Positions 24,651 through 35,356 of a stretch of DNA of 64,000 nt are shown in pieces. The DNA is from Anaeramoeba flamelloides (taxonomy: Eukaryota; Metamonada; Anaeramoebidae), in the NCBI GenBank assembly GCA_027625915.1, contig JANTQA010000008.1:8044501-8108500 (forward strand), given 5' to 3'. A model generated the notes under the pieces. The model did not search any database, was not told the origin of the DNA, and saw nothing but the letters and a program-made list of their open reading frames with translations. The position numbers and the translations under genes are program-made. Position 1 is the first letter of the stretch. Each line of letters opens with the position of its first letter.

Positions 24651-25293
24651 AACCTAGGCACTTGACGGCACTCTACGGAACTCTATGGCCCTTGATGGGC
24701 ACTTTTCATTCTCTTATTCAGAATTCAAAATAATTGAGTAAAAAATTTGATTTTCCTAAATTATTTTAAATTCTGGAAAATCATAGTTACTCCACATCAG
24801 GTTAGGTTAGGTTTTATTAATTTTTGAAATAAACCGAAAATTAAAAGTATTTTCTTTTTATATCTAAAAATCTCAAAAAAGCCAATGTTAGATTTTCTTA
24901 AGGATTCGTTTAATTTGTTTGATTGAGTTTTCTTGATATATAGAAAATCGATAGATTTTCGCTAGGTTTTTTTGAGTTTTTTAGTACATTTGGAAAATCA
25001 ATAGATTTTCGTTAAGTTTTTTTTACTTTAGAAATAAACCGAAAATTTTAATAAATTTTCTGTTTATTTCTAAAGTAAAAAAAAACCTAGAACACTTCAC
25101 AAATAAAATAGAAAACCTCAAAAAAACCTAGAACACTTCACAAATAAAAATTTAAAACAACAAGAAAACCGCCTTTAGGTTAGTTTTACTTCTTGAAATT
25201 AAAAGAAAATTTATGAACTTTTATTTTCATTTTAAAAATTTAAAAAAATACTCGGCACTCTACGGCACTTGAGACACTCTACAGCACTTCCCT
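24651..25293. repeat. Family H nested-hairpin repeat with GGCACT units, copy H1
   Basis: The outer parts consist of short direct units (CACTTGACGGCACTCTACGG on the left, CGGCACTCTACGGCACTTGA on the right). The interior holds hairpins, the clearest at 25015-25090, where TTTACTTTAGAAATAAAC pairs with GTTTATTTCTAAAGTAAA around AAAATTTTAATAAATTTT. The boxes CCTAGAACACTTCAC and AAAACCTA recur. A shorter relative lies at 49196-49385. Confidence 0.7.
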
Positions 25294-26550
25294 GATTTCT
25301 AAATATTTTTTTTTCGAAATTTTCAATCAAGAGCCTGAAAATTTTTCTTTATCATAGACCAATGATAGAATAAACAATGATTCTTTTTTTTGAATAATAT
25401 CAAAGATATTACTCTTGTTGTTTTTGTTAATTTGATTAATTTCTTCTATCCAAATTATTCAGTTTTCTTGAAGAATGTGTAGTTTTATAAAATGGGATCT
25501 GTGTCTTCAATTATTTCAAAGTTGAATGATTTTTTGATGCAAATTACATGATTTTGTTTTTATTTTATTTTTAGCATATATCGAAGGATATTTGTTGAGG
25601 TATTTTGTGAAATGCCTTAGTTTGAATATGGAAGTAGAGACCTGTCATAAATTTGTTATAATTCGAATTTAAAAGTATGTTGATATTGTATTTTGGGTTT
25701 CAAAATTGAAAAAAATTTTCACTTAATATTCTTGTACACAAAAGACTTTTTTTTAATTTTGAAACAATTCTGTGATCCAAAGTAACCCATAAAGCACCTC
25801 CTCATATCTTAATAACTGATCCATTATATTTGGTTTTAAGTCGTAACTTTAAAGCTAAAATAATTAGCTTTCAGTAGATGAGATGAAAATCTTGAACAGG
25901 CTGAAATACAAAGACCACCTTCGAACTCTAAATCCATTATTAAATACGAAAAGAGTAATAATTGTTCAAGATCGTTCAAGATCGTGTGAGAAAGTGAGTT
26001 TTTTTACATGTCACACTTGAAACAAAAAAACTATTATTTGTTATTAAGCAAGATTACCTTCGTAATTCATTCTTCCTTTTAAATTTAACTTTTAATGAAA
26101 CAAAATGTTTTTCTGAGTTAACTCTTACACTGTTGAACCTTAAGCGATTTCTTTTCTGGTTGTTAAAGCAAAAAAGAAGTTAAAGATCAAAGAGTCATGA
26201 AAAATACATTACATCACATTTTTTGATAATAAATATATACCTTTGAAAGATACAACATAGTTTCAATTTTCTTAGTTCTTTTTGTTTTTCAACTAGGCTT
26301 TCTTAAAGAAAAGAAATGATCTTGTGCAAAAAAAAAAAAGAAAACAAAAGAAAAAAAGAAAAGAACAATCAAAAGAAGTAAAACAAAATCAAAAAAAAAA
26401 AATTCAAAAATCAAAACAAACTTGATTTTATTTTTCGGAAAACGTTGATGACTAATTTTTGAAATACATCAACTTACTTTTGTTATTTTTTTTTTTGAAG
26501 AACAATAATTTTCAAAAAGAAAAGGTTTATTCTTTTTTGTTTATGCTTAC
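25294..26550. other. AT-rich intergenic sequence
   Basis: No gene is recognised. A direct duplication of CAAGATCGTTCAAGATCGTG-type sequence occurs near 25970-25985. Purine-rich tracts lie at about 26325-26400. Confidence 0.45.
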
Positions 26551-26730
26551 TTATTTTTTTCGATCAAAAAAGCCAACGACATAATTAACGCAATCAGCAC
26601 TTGCTTTTTGAATTTTTTCAATAATACCGCCAAGTGGTTGTGGATCTATAAATTGAAAATAGAAATCATTGGAACACCCAACATGGAATCCTTCAGGTGG
26701 TTTGCTGAATACAAAATCTCGAGCGCTCAT
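26551..26730 (-). CDS. Small conserved-looking protein of 59 residues, unknown function
   Basis: An intact ATG-to-TAA frame that begins MSARDFVFSKPPEGFHVGCS, continues NDFYFQFIDPQPLGGIIEK and ends VNYVVGFFDRKK. It is GC-richer and uses a more balanced residue set than chance frames in this window, which are mostly Phe, Ile and Lys. The second half can form an amphipathic helix. Two cysteines (19 and 47) are present. There is no signal peptide or clear membrane segment. I do not recognise a family. A good donor-like sequence (GTAAGC) directly follows the stop, so a 3' UTR intron or an alternative longer isoform is possible. The AT-rich DNA for several kb on both sides makes an isolated chance frame of this quality unlikely. 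Confidence 0.55.
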   Translation of the reverse strand: MSARDFVFSKPPEGFHVGCSNDFYFQFIDPQPLGGIIEKIQKASADCVNYVVGFFDRKK

Positions 26731-27184
26731 AAATTATTAATTATCAAAAATCTGTTTTAAAGTAAAAAAATGTTTTTCCAAGTCAAAAATTTCAAAAGTT
26801 GTTATGATTCTAACTCAACCAACACTACTTCTCTGATTTTAAAAATCTATAACCGCAATTAACAATCTTTTTATTTTATTTTTTGTTACTGTAACTTTTA
26901 CTGGTATTGTAAATAAAAATCGGATAATATTTCTGTTGGGAAATCCTTATTTCAATTTTAAAATCTATCTTTAATTTTGGGTTCATAAATGAGTACCATT
27001 GTACACATAATATCTAACAGAAAACAATAAAAAAAGTGCTTCACACATAAATAGCAATCACAAAATTTCAATTTGTTTTCTTTGACTTATCTTTTGTACT
27101 GGAGTCAAAATAAAATAGGCAAAGAAATTTAAAGCATGTTTCAACATAAAAAGAGTGTTTTTTTGAAGAGAAGGCCTATACACC

Positions 27185-27560
27185 AACCAATCAAAGAAAC
27201 TGGCAAAAATAAACCCTAAGCAAATAAGGTATTTGTATCTTAAAGTTTTATTATTAAAAAAGAAATTCTAAAAAAGGAAGGATCAAATTGAAAAATTTAT
27301 CTCAAAATGAGAGTTAATCTTTCTATAAAATTTTTATCCTCAAAAATCAAAAAATTTCTGAAACAATTGAGAATATTATAAAAAATATTCAACAAATTGT
27401 GTTAATAATTTAAAATTTTACTGAAAATATCCAGATTTTTACTTTAAAAATTGATATGAACTTTAGTATAATATTGGATAGTTGATTGTCTGTTGCCTTG
27501 GTACAAGAAGAAAAAAAATCAGTGATTAAATTTTGAAACACTGGATTATAGTTGTTGTGT
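27185..27560 (+). repeat. Dispersed repeat J, copy J2
   Basis: The first half matches J1 at 16409. The second half matches 43100-43320 through AACAATTGAGAATATTA-AAAAA, TTTCAAC, ATATGAACTTTAGTA-AATATTGG and ATTTTGAAACACTGGATTATAG. The family is therefore at least 370 bp long, and J1 and J3 are fragments of its two halves. Confidence 0.6.
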
Positions 27561-28315
27561 ACGGATTATTTTGATTACAGTAAAAGAAAAATATGGAAAA
27601 TTATGTAAAAATTTCTTCCCATTAATTATTTGAATACCAACAAAAACCATCATGTTTATTTTATTTTTTTTTTATTCTTTTAGAAATGAATTTTTAATTA
27701 CTCTTATTTGCATTAGATTTTCCAGAATTCCTATTAAGTTCTTTAGAAATTTTGTTAAAGACTCAAAAATAAATTTATTACCCACCTAGGGTTAATAAAT
27801 ATGATCAATCTCTTTTTCTATTATTATCTACAATAGCAATAATATTATTTTTTATATATTACGAATATTAAATTGTTTTAATTCAAATATCCCGATTTTA
27901 CAATTATTTTCAGAAGCTGGGCAATTACATAGAAAATTATAACACAATCATGCTTAAAGTAATATAAATAATAGTTAATTTTAAAAACTCAAAAAGCAAC
28001 CCACTTTCAACTTTAATGTCTGATAAATAAGTTCGTACCAGATACCGATTATCAACAACCATTCCACAATAAAACTTCCAACACCATTACCGAGCAAGAT
28101 TAAAATTTTAAATTGTTAAAATGAATTCCTAACACCCAGTAAAAATATTAATTTTTTTTTTTTTTGATTTTGGATCCTTAATACATTTATCTGAAAAAAA
28201 TATTTAAAAAGCAAATTATGGATATTTCATCTAAAAATAAAAAAAATATTGAAAAATATGTCTTAACCCCCCCTTGAACCCATTGAAAAAAATTTCAATT
28301 ATTTGAAGACATATA

Positions 28316-28361
28316 TTTATTATTATTATTATTATTGTTGTTGTTGTTGTTGTTATTATTT
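28316..28361. repeat. ATT/GTT trinucleotide microsatellite
   Basis: A run of ATT units passes directly into a run of GTT units and back to ATT. Confidence 0.9.
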
Positions 28362-28543
28362 TAAAAAAACTGATTAAATTAATCATTTAAGAAAATATGA
28401 ACTATTTGAAAGTTAATGATTAATCAATATTAGACTATATTTATTCTATCTTTTGTAACATATTATTTTTTATAAAGTTATTTTTTTTTTTTTTTTTTTG
28501 GGAAAGATAAATTTTGATAAGAATGAACTAGAAATTTAAACAA

Positions 28544-29084
28544 TATAAACTAAAATTCAAAATTTTCCACACAGCTAAAACGTTCCAAACAATCAAAATA
28601 ATACAATTTCATTGAAATTGGAGATAATTTTGATTTTGGTAAAATATGAAAATCATTTTTTCATCTTTTAGTTTTTGTTTTCATTTCATTGTTTGAATTA
28701 CGTAATTTGTTTCTTTGGATAAATTTTTTTTGAACCATCGATATTAGGTTAAAGTTGAGTTGTACCAAATAGAAGAACTCAAATAAAATTAGTTGGTAGT
28801 ATCTAACCATTTGATCGATCAATATTCCTAATAGAATTTCAATAAATTTACCAAATGTATTTTTTTGTTTTTCTCTCTCCAAAATTTTTAACACACCCAT
28901 GATTTATTGGTATTGATAATTATTTATTTATTGTTTTGTGAGTATTGTAATTTATAAAAAAATGTTAAAATTTCAATTTGTGAATGGTTTTAATTTGGTA
29001 AATCTTCTTGAATTGATTAAATAAGATTTTTTTTATCACAAATCGAATTTTGGCGTGTTAAAAATTTTGAATTGGGGTTTATAT
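28544..29084 (+). mobile_element. Family A non-autonomous DNA element, copy A2
   Basis: Same orientation and nearly the same length as A1, with the same termini (TATAAACTAAAATTCAAAAT at left; the right end closes with GAATTGGGGTTTATA). This copy keeps the longest version of the shared minus-strand frame, 79 codons at 28900-28661. It begins MGVLKILEREKQKNTFGKF and includes LLGILIDQMVRYYQLILFEF. The product matches no family I know. Confidence 0.85.
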
Positions 29085-30771
29085 TTGATTTTTTTAAGAA
29101 TTATAAATTGAGTTTTCAATTTACTGGAAAAACTTGTTTTTTTTTTGAAGTTTTAAGTTTAACAAACCAAGTTAGTAATTATAATTTATTTATCAATCTT
29201 CTGAATAAAAAAAAAGATGTGATTCTTTCTATTGATTTATTTTTTAAAAATGAAAACTTTTTAATTTTCTTTTTTACTGTAAAAATAATTTTCACAAAAG
29301 AGAGAATATTTTGTATCTGCCAGTGACAATATTTTAAAAAATCATAAAATTGATTTGTTATATTTTTAAATAATAAAAAATAACTGACTTTGGTTCTTTA
29401 ATCTATTTTTTTTTTTTTTTTTTTGAAAGATGTAACCTTAATTATTTCCAATGTAATGAAAGCTGTGAAGAAAAAAATTTAAACATTCTAGAATTTTTTT
29501 TTTTTTTTGATTTCTTTGAAACAATTATTAAACATAAATAAGTAGCAAGGCAATTTACATCATATGAAAATAGATGAATTTATAGTTTTTTTGTCACAAA
29601 AAAACCCAAAATGTAAGCTTTTTTAAAAAATATAAAATAAATTTTCAAAACATTTAATATTGGCAACCAAAAAACAATAAATAATTATTTTGAAAACCCA
29701 AAACTACCCCTATAAATAAGAATTTTTTATATTTATGAAATTTTTTATTTCAAATTTACACTAACAGGAGTGTGAATATATCATAAGAATTTGGAAATGA
29801 TGTGATCGAAATCTTGAATTTTTAATTTTTAAATAATTTTTTTTTTTTTATTATAAAATAATTATTTGACCTTGATTTATTTGAACTATTAATTTAGAAT
29901 AACAAAATTTCGAATCATAAAAATTATCAATTAAATATTCTAAATTACTTCAAAAAATAATGAATTACACTTTTTATAACTCTAAAATCAAATAAAACAA
30001 ATTGAAAAAAAATTCTTTTTAGAAATAAAAAAACTTATCAATTTTACATTTATAAGTAATTTAATTAAAATATTTTAACATTGTTATTGAATTTACATTT
30101 AAAACACCCTATCTAATTTTCTAATAGTAATTAATTGATAAAAATCATTTAATATTTTTTTTTTTTTTTTTGATAATTATCCTTAATAAATATTGTAAAT
30201 TTCTGAGTCAATTATTTTTTATTTATTTATTTATTTATTTTTTTAACATTTTTTTCTTTATTGTTAATTCAACAAAAATTCATTCATTAAATATCAATCA
30301 AGTTATAACAAATAGGAAAAAAAATATATATTAACTTACTAGAAAAAAATTACAAATACAAAACAAACATATCAAAAAAATTTTCCTTACAAAAGGATTC
30401 TATTACGAAAAATTTATAAATATTATTCTACTTCCTTTTCAGTAACCAATGAAGATATATACAGCTGAAATTCCAAAAACTGGATTAATAACTATTACTA
30501 AAATCTTTATTCCAATATAAATATTATTAAGAAAATTTTAGAAAAAAATAAACGAAAAAATCAACTTTTATGAATTTACACAAAATAAATTCACATTTCA
30601 AAAAGTGAACAATTATAAAATTTTGGTTTAAATTGATGTTTGTGAATTCTATTTTAATTCTAAATAATCAATCAATTTTTTGTTTTAAAAAGAAGAAAAA
30701 AATAATTCTCATAAAAAAGAAAAAGATAATGAAAACTTTAACTCCTATTTTACTATTTAAATCGATTTAAA
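29085..30771. other. AT-rich intergenic sequence
   Basis: Homopolymers and a short TTTA microsatellite near 30217-30240. No genes or recurring elements are recognised. Confidence 0.5.
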
Positions 30772-30972
30772 TACAGTCAGTTTCACTTTTAAGGCACAAA
30801 CTTTCAACGAAATTTAAGGTACAAAAAAAATCTCAAATTAAGGCACAAAATTCAAATTCTAGTAAAAATAAATTGTAAAAAAAAAAATTCCAAATTTTGT
30901 GCCTTAATTTGAGATTTTTTTGTGCCTTAAATTTCGTTGAAAGTTTGTGCCTTAAAAGTGAAACTGGCTGTA
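30772..30972. mobile_element. Family B palindromic MITE, copy B3
   Basis: 201 bp and one of the most regular copies. TACAGTCAGTTTCACTTTTA at the left pairs with TAAAAGTGAAACTGGCTGTA at the right. Both arms carry AAGGCACAAACTTTCAACG and AAATCTCAAATTAAGGCAC or their complements. It lies 0.8 kb below the 3' end of the tubulin gene. Confidence 0.92.
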
Positions 30973-31769
30973 TTTTTTCTTTTTTAAATGATCCAACAGA
31001 CAATTCATTTATTATAAATTATTCTTTCATATTTTATCTTTACTTTTTAGACCGAATTTAACCTTAGATCCATAATATAAATTACCTTCAATGAGTAACG
31101 TATTATAATTTTAGACTTTTCGGCAATATATGCAAATCACTTCAGAAACCAGAAAACTTAATTTACTAATGGTTTATTTTGGTTTTATATCATAGATTAA
31201 TAATGAAGTTGAGTTAAAAAAAAAACACACTCTTCATATTAACAAAGAAAGTTTTCAAAGAAATATATTTTTGTTGGTGATCTCAGATTATTTGTTTGGT
31301 AAATTGTTTTTTCAATTTATTTCGGTAAACTAAATAAAAACCAAGATTTCAGTCTTTAAAAAACGATTATTAGCCGAAATATTATCCCATTTGAATTTCT
31401 AATAATAAAAATTATCGATCATTCTTCACTTCTCTATTCCCCTTTTCAATAATAGATCTAATAATATTAAAAAATAATACCATTCGAATATTTTTTAAAA
31501 AGTTGAATTGTTTTTCAAAAAAAAAGAAACAAAATTAGTTTATTGAGACAAATTTTTTTTTTCTTATTTGATTAAAAAGTTGCTGATTAAAAATGTTAAA
31601 ATACAATAAAGTAAATTAATCTCTAAAAATAAGAAAATTCAATTCACAAAAAGTATGTATTATATATTTTGATAAAACATTCCCAAAGGATAAAAAAAAA
31701 ATTGAATCGACCACAAAAAAATATCAAATAATATGAAAAAATAATCAAGAGAATGTGTTTGGAACAAAA
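30973..31769. other. 3' flank of the beta-tubulin gene
   Basis: AT-rich, with nothing recognisable beyond the likely tubulin 3' UTR just below 31770. Confidence 0.45.
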
Positions 31770-33421
31770 TTAATTATTATTTTCATCATCACTAGATTCT
31801 TCTTCTTGGTATTCGCCCTCTTCTTCTTCACCCTCTTCTTCTTCACCTTCTTCTTCGTCGTATTCTTCTTCGTCGTATTCTTCTTCGTCATATTCTTCAC
31901 CTTCATCATCATCATAATCTTGGGCAAAAATGTCTTCAAGTGAAGCCTCTTGGTATGTTTGGTATTCATTAATAATATCATTCATGTTTGATTCTGCCTC
32001 TGTAAATTCCAGTTCATCCATACCTTCATTGATATACCAATGGATGAAGGCCTTTCTTTTGAACATGAGTGAAAAGTTGGTTCCGATTCTTTTGAACAAT
32101 TCTTGGATGCATGTGTTATTTCCTAAGAATGTACCGCTGATTTTTTCTCCCTTTGGGGGCACATCGCATATTGTGTGCTTGATGTTATTTGGGATCCATT
32201 CAATGAAGTTGTCGCTGTTTTTGCTTTGGATTTTGACCATTTCGTCTCCAACTTCCTTTTCTGCAATCCTGCCACGATAAATGGCAGAAGCAGTCAAATA
32301 TTTCCCGTGTCTCGGGTCACATGCGGCCATCATATTCCTTGGATCGAACATCTGGTTGGTTATTTCGGAGACCGACAAGGAGTTGTAGCCTGTGGAATTG
32401 ATACTGGTTAAAGGTGCGTAGCCAATCAAGAAGAAATGTAGTCGTGGGAACGGTACCAAATTGACTGCCAATTTTCTTAAATCAGAATTTAATTGCCCAG
32501 GGAACCTTAAGGAAGCAGTGATCCCGCTCATCACCGAAGAGACCAAACGGTTAAGATCTGGGAATTTTGGGGTTTTCAATTTCAGGGTGTTGAAACAAAT
32601 GTTCATGAGCGCTTCGTTGTCAATACACATCACTTCGTCGGAGTTGTCTAATAATTGGTGGACGGACAAGGTGGCATTGTATGGCTCAAGAACGGTATTG
32701 CTTACCTTTGGCGATGGTATAACAGAAAAGGGACACATCATACGATCTGGATATTCTTCGCGGATTTTGGAAATTATTAAGGTACCCATCCCTGAGCCAG
32801 TGCCGCCCCCAAGTGAATGAACAACTTGGAAGCCCTGTAGGCAATCACACCCTTCTGCTTCCTTTCGAATAACGTCCATTGTTTCTTCTACTAATTCAGC
32901 ACCTTCGGTGTAGTACCCCTTGGCCCAATTGTTTCCAGCGCCACTTTCCCCAAACGTGAAGCTATTTGGGTTAAAGAGTCTCCCCAGTTTTCCAGATTTT
33001 ATTGTGTCCATAGTACCTGATTCTAAATCAACTAAAACTGATCTTGGTACAAACCTTGCTTTTGGTGTTTATTTGGTTTTTTATTTTGATTGTGTGTTGT
33101 GAAAAAAAGCATTTGTTTGATTAATTGTTTTTGTTTTTTGTAAAAGAATAATATTGTCAAAAAATGAAAAGAAGAGAAAAAGATTTAGTCCATATTTTGT
33201 CAAGAAGTTCAATCAAAAAAGAGAAAAATAAGAAATTTGAAAATAGAATTACACTCAGAGCTTTCATTAAAATAAACATTAATTCTTTCTAATTGTAATT
33301 CAGAATCTCCTTCATATTCACCATCATATGAGATACCATGTTCTTCAGCGATTACTTCCCAAAAGTTACATCCAATTTGATTCCCACATTGGCCCACTTG
33401 TAAGTGTACTATTTCTCTCAT
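31770..33421 (-). CDS. TUBB: Divergent beta-tubulin with an extended acidic C-terminal tail
   Basis: The GTP-binding partner of alpha-tubulin in microtubules. Exon 1 is 33421-33253 and exon 2 is 33058-31770 (phase 1, intron 194 nt ending AAAAG). The frame is 1458 nt, 485 residues; most beta-tubulins have about 445. It starts with the beta-type autoregulation motif MREI and [12 protein letters not shown]. The GTP loop [27 protein letters not shown] with the beta-specific lysine, [13 protein letters not shown] and [20 protein letters not shown] are present. Changes include TASLRFPG where most have TTCLRFPG (the usual Cys239 is replaced) and [11 protein letters not shown] where most have DETYCIDNEAL. 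The tail after YQTYQ is about 59 residues, mostly Glu, Asp, Gly and Tyr. It is built partly from tandem EEEYD and EGEE units that are also tandem in the DNA, and ends SSDDENNN. Typical tails are about 20 residues. Confidence 0.95.
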
Positions 33422-34460
33422 TAAATTGATTATTCTTTATGATTTAAAGCAAAAAGTGAATTGTATTAAAAAAAGTTTGTTTAAAAAAAATTATGGTTTT
33501 GATATTTAAATATTTCATTTTAAAATGGTTCAAATTTTTTATTTGCATTTTTAATCGACCAGATTTGACAAAATTGAAAAGATTACAGCACTTTTGGTGA
33601 GATTTTAATAGTTTTAATTTGTCTAGCTTTTTATTAATCCAAAATTTTTTTCATTTTTCTGATTTCTTGATCGAATTTTAATTTTCTGAATATTTCAATC
33701 TCAAAATACCAAAATCAGCTAAAATGTGTTAAAATTTTCTCAATAAACAGCAACAAAACCCAGAATTTTTGATTTTTTTTTTTTTATTTTTAAAAGATCT
33801 AAAAAGTTACTCATGAGAAGACTATAAATTAAAGTTCCTTTTTCAAAAATTAAAAAGTTGAGGCTTCAAATTCTGATTGTTGATTATTGAAATTTTCTGA
33901 TTATTTTGCCATTTAAAAAATATATTACATCAGAGATCCAAGCTTTAGATCAAAACACCATTTATTTTGCTATTTATGAAATATTAAAATAAATACAATT
34001 TAATCGTAAAATTTTCAAGTTTTTTGTTATTTTTCTTTAATAAAGAAATTCTTTCTATTTATAAATTGTGTTTTTTCATCTGAAAATCAATTCTAGATTG
34101 ATAGATCTATAAAATAAATAAAAAAAGAAGTCAAGTTATAAATTTGCTAAGGTATGTATTTTAAACAAATCTTTATTTCTTGTAATTCGTCCTATAATGA
34201 TATATATTACTTATTTTAACTCTTAAAATATTTACTTAAATTAACCAATTAATTAATGAAAATTTTTCATTTTCGCTTTCCAAAATAGTTTACTAATTAT
34301 TTTTTTTCCAAAAAAACACCAAAGATATTCACAAATTCAATTACAAATGATATTTTAAAATAATTTAATTGAAATTCCTTTTTTAATTTTTTGATAAAAT
34401 TTTCATTTTGTTAATTTACTTTAAATAGTATTTGGCAAATCTTGAAAAATTGAGATTCAA
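33422..34460. other. Intergenic sequence between tubulin and cullin genes, proximal part
   Basis: The tubulin (minus) and cullin (plus) genes are divergent, so the 1.9 kb between 33422 and 35356 must hold both promoters. No clear motif is seen. An isolated relic of the E terminus (TTTTCATTTTCGCTTTCC) lies near 34266. Confidence 0.4.
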
Positions 34461-34693
34461 CACCACGGTTAATTTCAAAAGAAAAAGATGAAAATTTTCA
34501 GTCAGCTTTCCAAAAAAAAATCACATTCTAAGAATTAAAATGAATCACCATAGTTCCCAATTGTAAAAGAAGGGAAATTAATAATTTAATCTGGTTCACA
34601 GAATTAAAAATTTGAAATTTTACTAGATTTATAAATTCTCTTTTCGGAAAGTTGAATGAAAATTTTGAAATATTTATTTTGAAACATCTAGTA
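34461..34693. mobile_element. Family E miniature inverted-repeat element, copy E3
   Basis: Inner termini are AAAATTTTCAGTCAGCTTTC at left and GGAAAGTTGAATGAAAATTT at right. The outer arm TTTCAAAAGAAAAAGATG pairs imperfectly with AAATATTTATTTTGAAACATC. The interior GAATTAAAAATTTGAAATTT matches E1. This copy is more decayed than E2. Confidence 0.78.
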
Positions 34694-35356
34694 ATTTGCT
34701 TCTCTATTTTAACTATCAATAAAACACTTTTGATAAAATTCAACTAAAAAGCACTTTTTACACTATGGTTGTTCTTTGTCGAACTATAAAATTTTTGGTT
34801 AATAACAAATAAATAATACACTTAACTTTAAAATTTTATATATAAAAAAAAAAGCTAAGAAGGATGGTTTTGTGGTCTTTTTACAAACAAATTTTATTAA
34901 TTTTTGAAACAAATTTGAAAATATCAATACCAAACTAAATCACTAAAATTTAACAAGTATTTTAAATCTAAAAAGGGATAAAAGTTCAACTATTTTCTTA
35001 TTTGTATTCTGTACATTTCGTTTAATTGTCGTTACATAGTTAACCCTATAAATAATCTTTAAAAATCAGAAACAAATAATTCAATAGAAATAACCCTTTA
35101 ATAAATTTCATTGAAACTTCTTTTGAATTTAAAAAAAAGAAAAAGAAAATGGATTAAAAAATTTTTCTGATTTTTTATTCAATAACCCTCCCAAAAAATC
35201 TCTTGATTTATTTGAAGATTTTCATTTTAAAAGGGTTTAAATGTTTGTAAATAGTCTTTTTATGTCTATACTATGTTCAAGACAAGAGATTTTTAGGAGT
35301 CTTAAACAAGTAAATTTAATCATTTTTTTATGTTATTCTAATTTTATCAAAACAAA
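34694..35356. other. Sequence upstream of the cullin gene
   Basis: AT-rich with no assignable elements; presumably contains the cullin promoter. Confidence 0.4.

Noticed and set aside
28316-28361. Trinucleotide run as part of a coding repeat
   Set aside because: No open frame with recognisable flanks crosses it; it is a plain microsatellite.
29072-29326. 84-codon plus-strand frame after element A2
   Set aside because: Begins without ATG and has a Phe/Lys/Asn-rich background composition.
31745-33102. Several frames of 60-119 codons on both strands within the tubulin gene
   Set aside because: Shadows of the GC-richer tubulin exon; only the minus-strand frame matches a family.
34264-34290. 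Fourth copy of family E
   Set aside because: Only one terminus-like string (TTTTCATTTTCGCTTTCC) is present, without a partner end.
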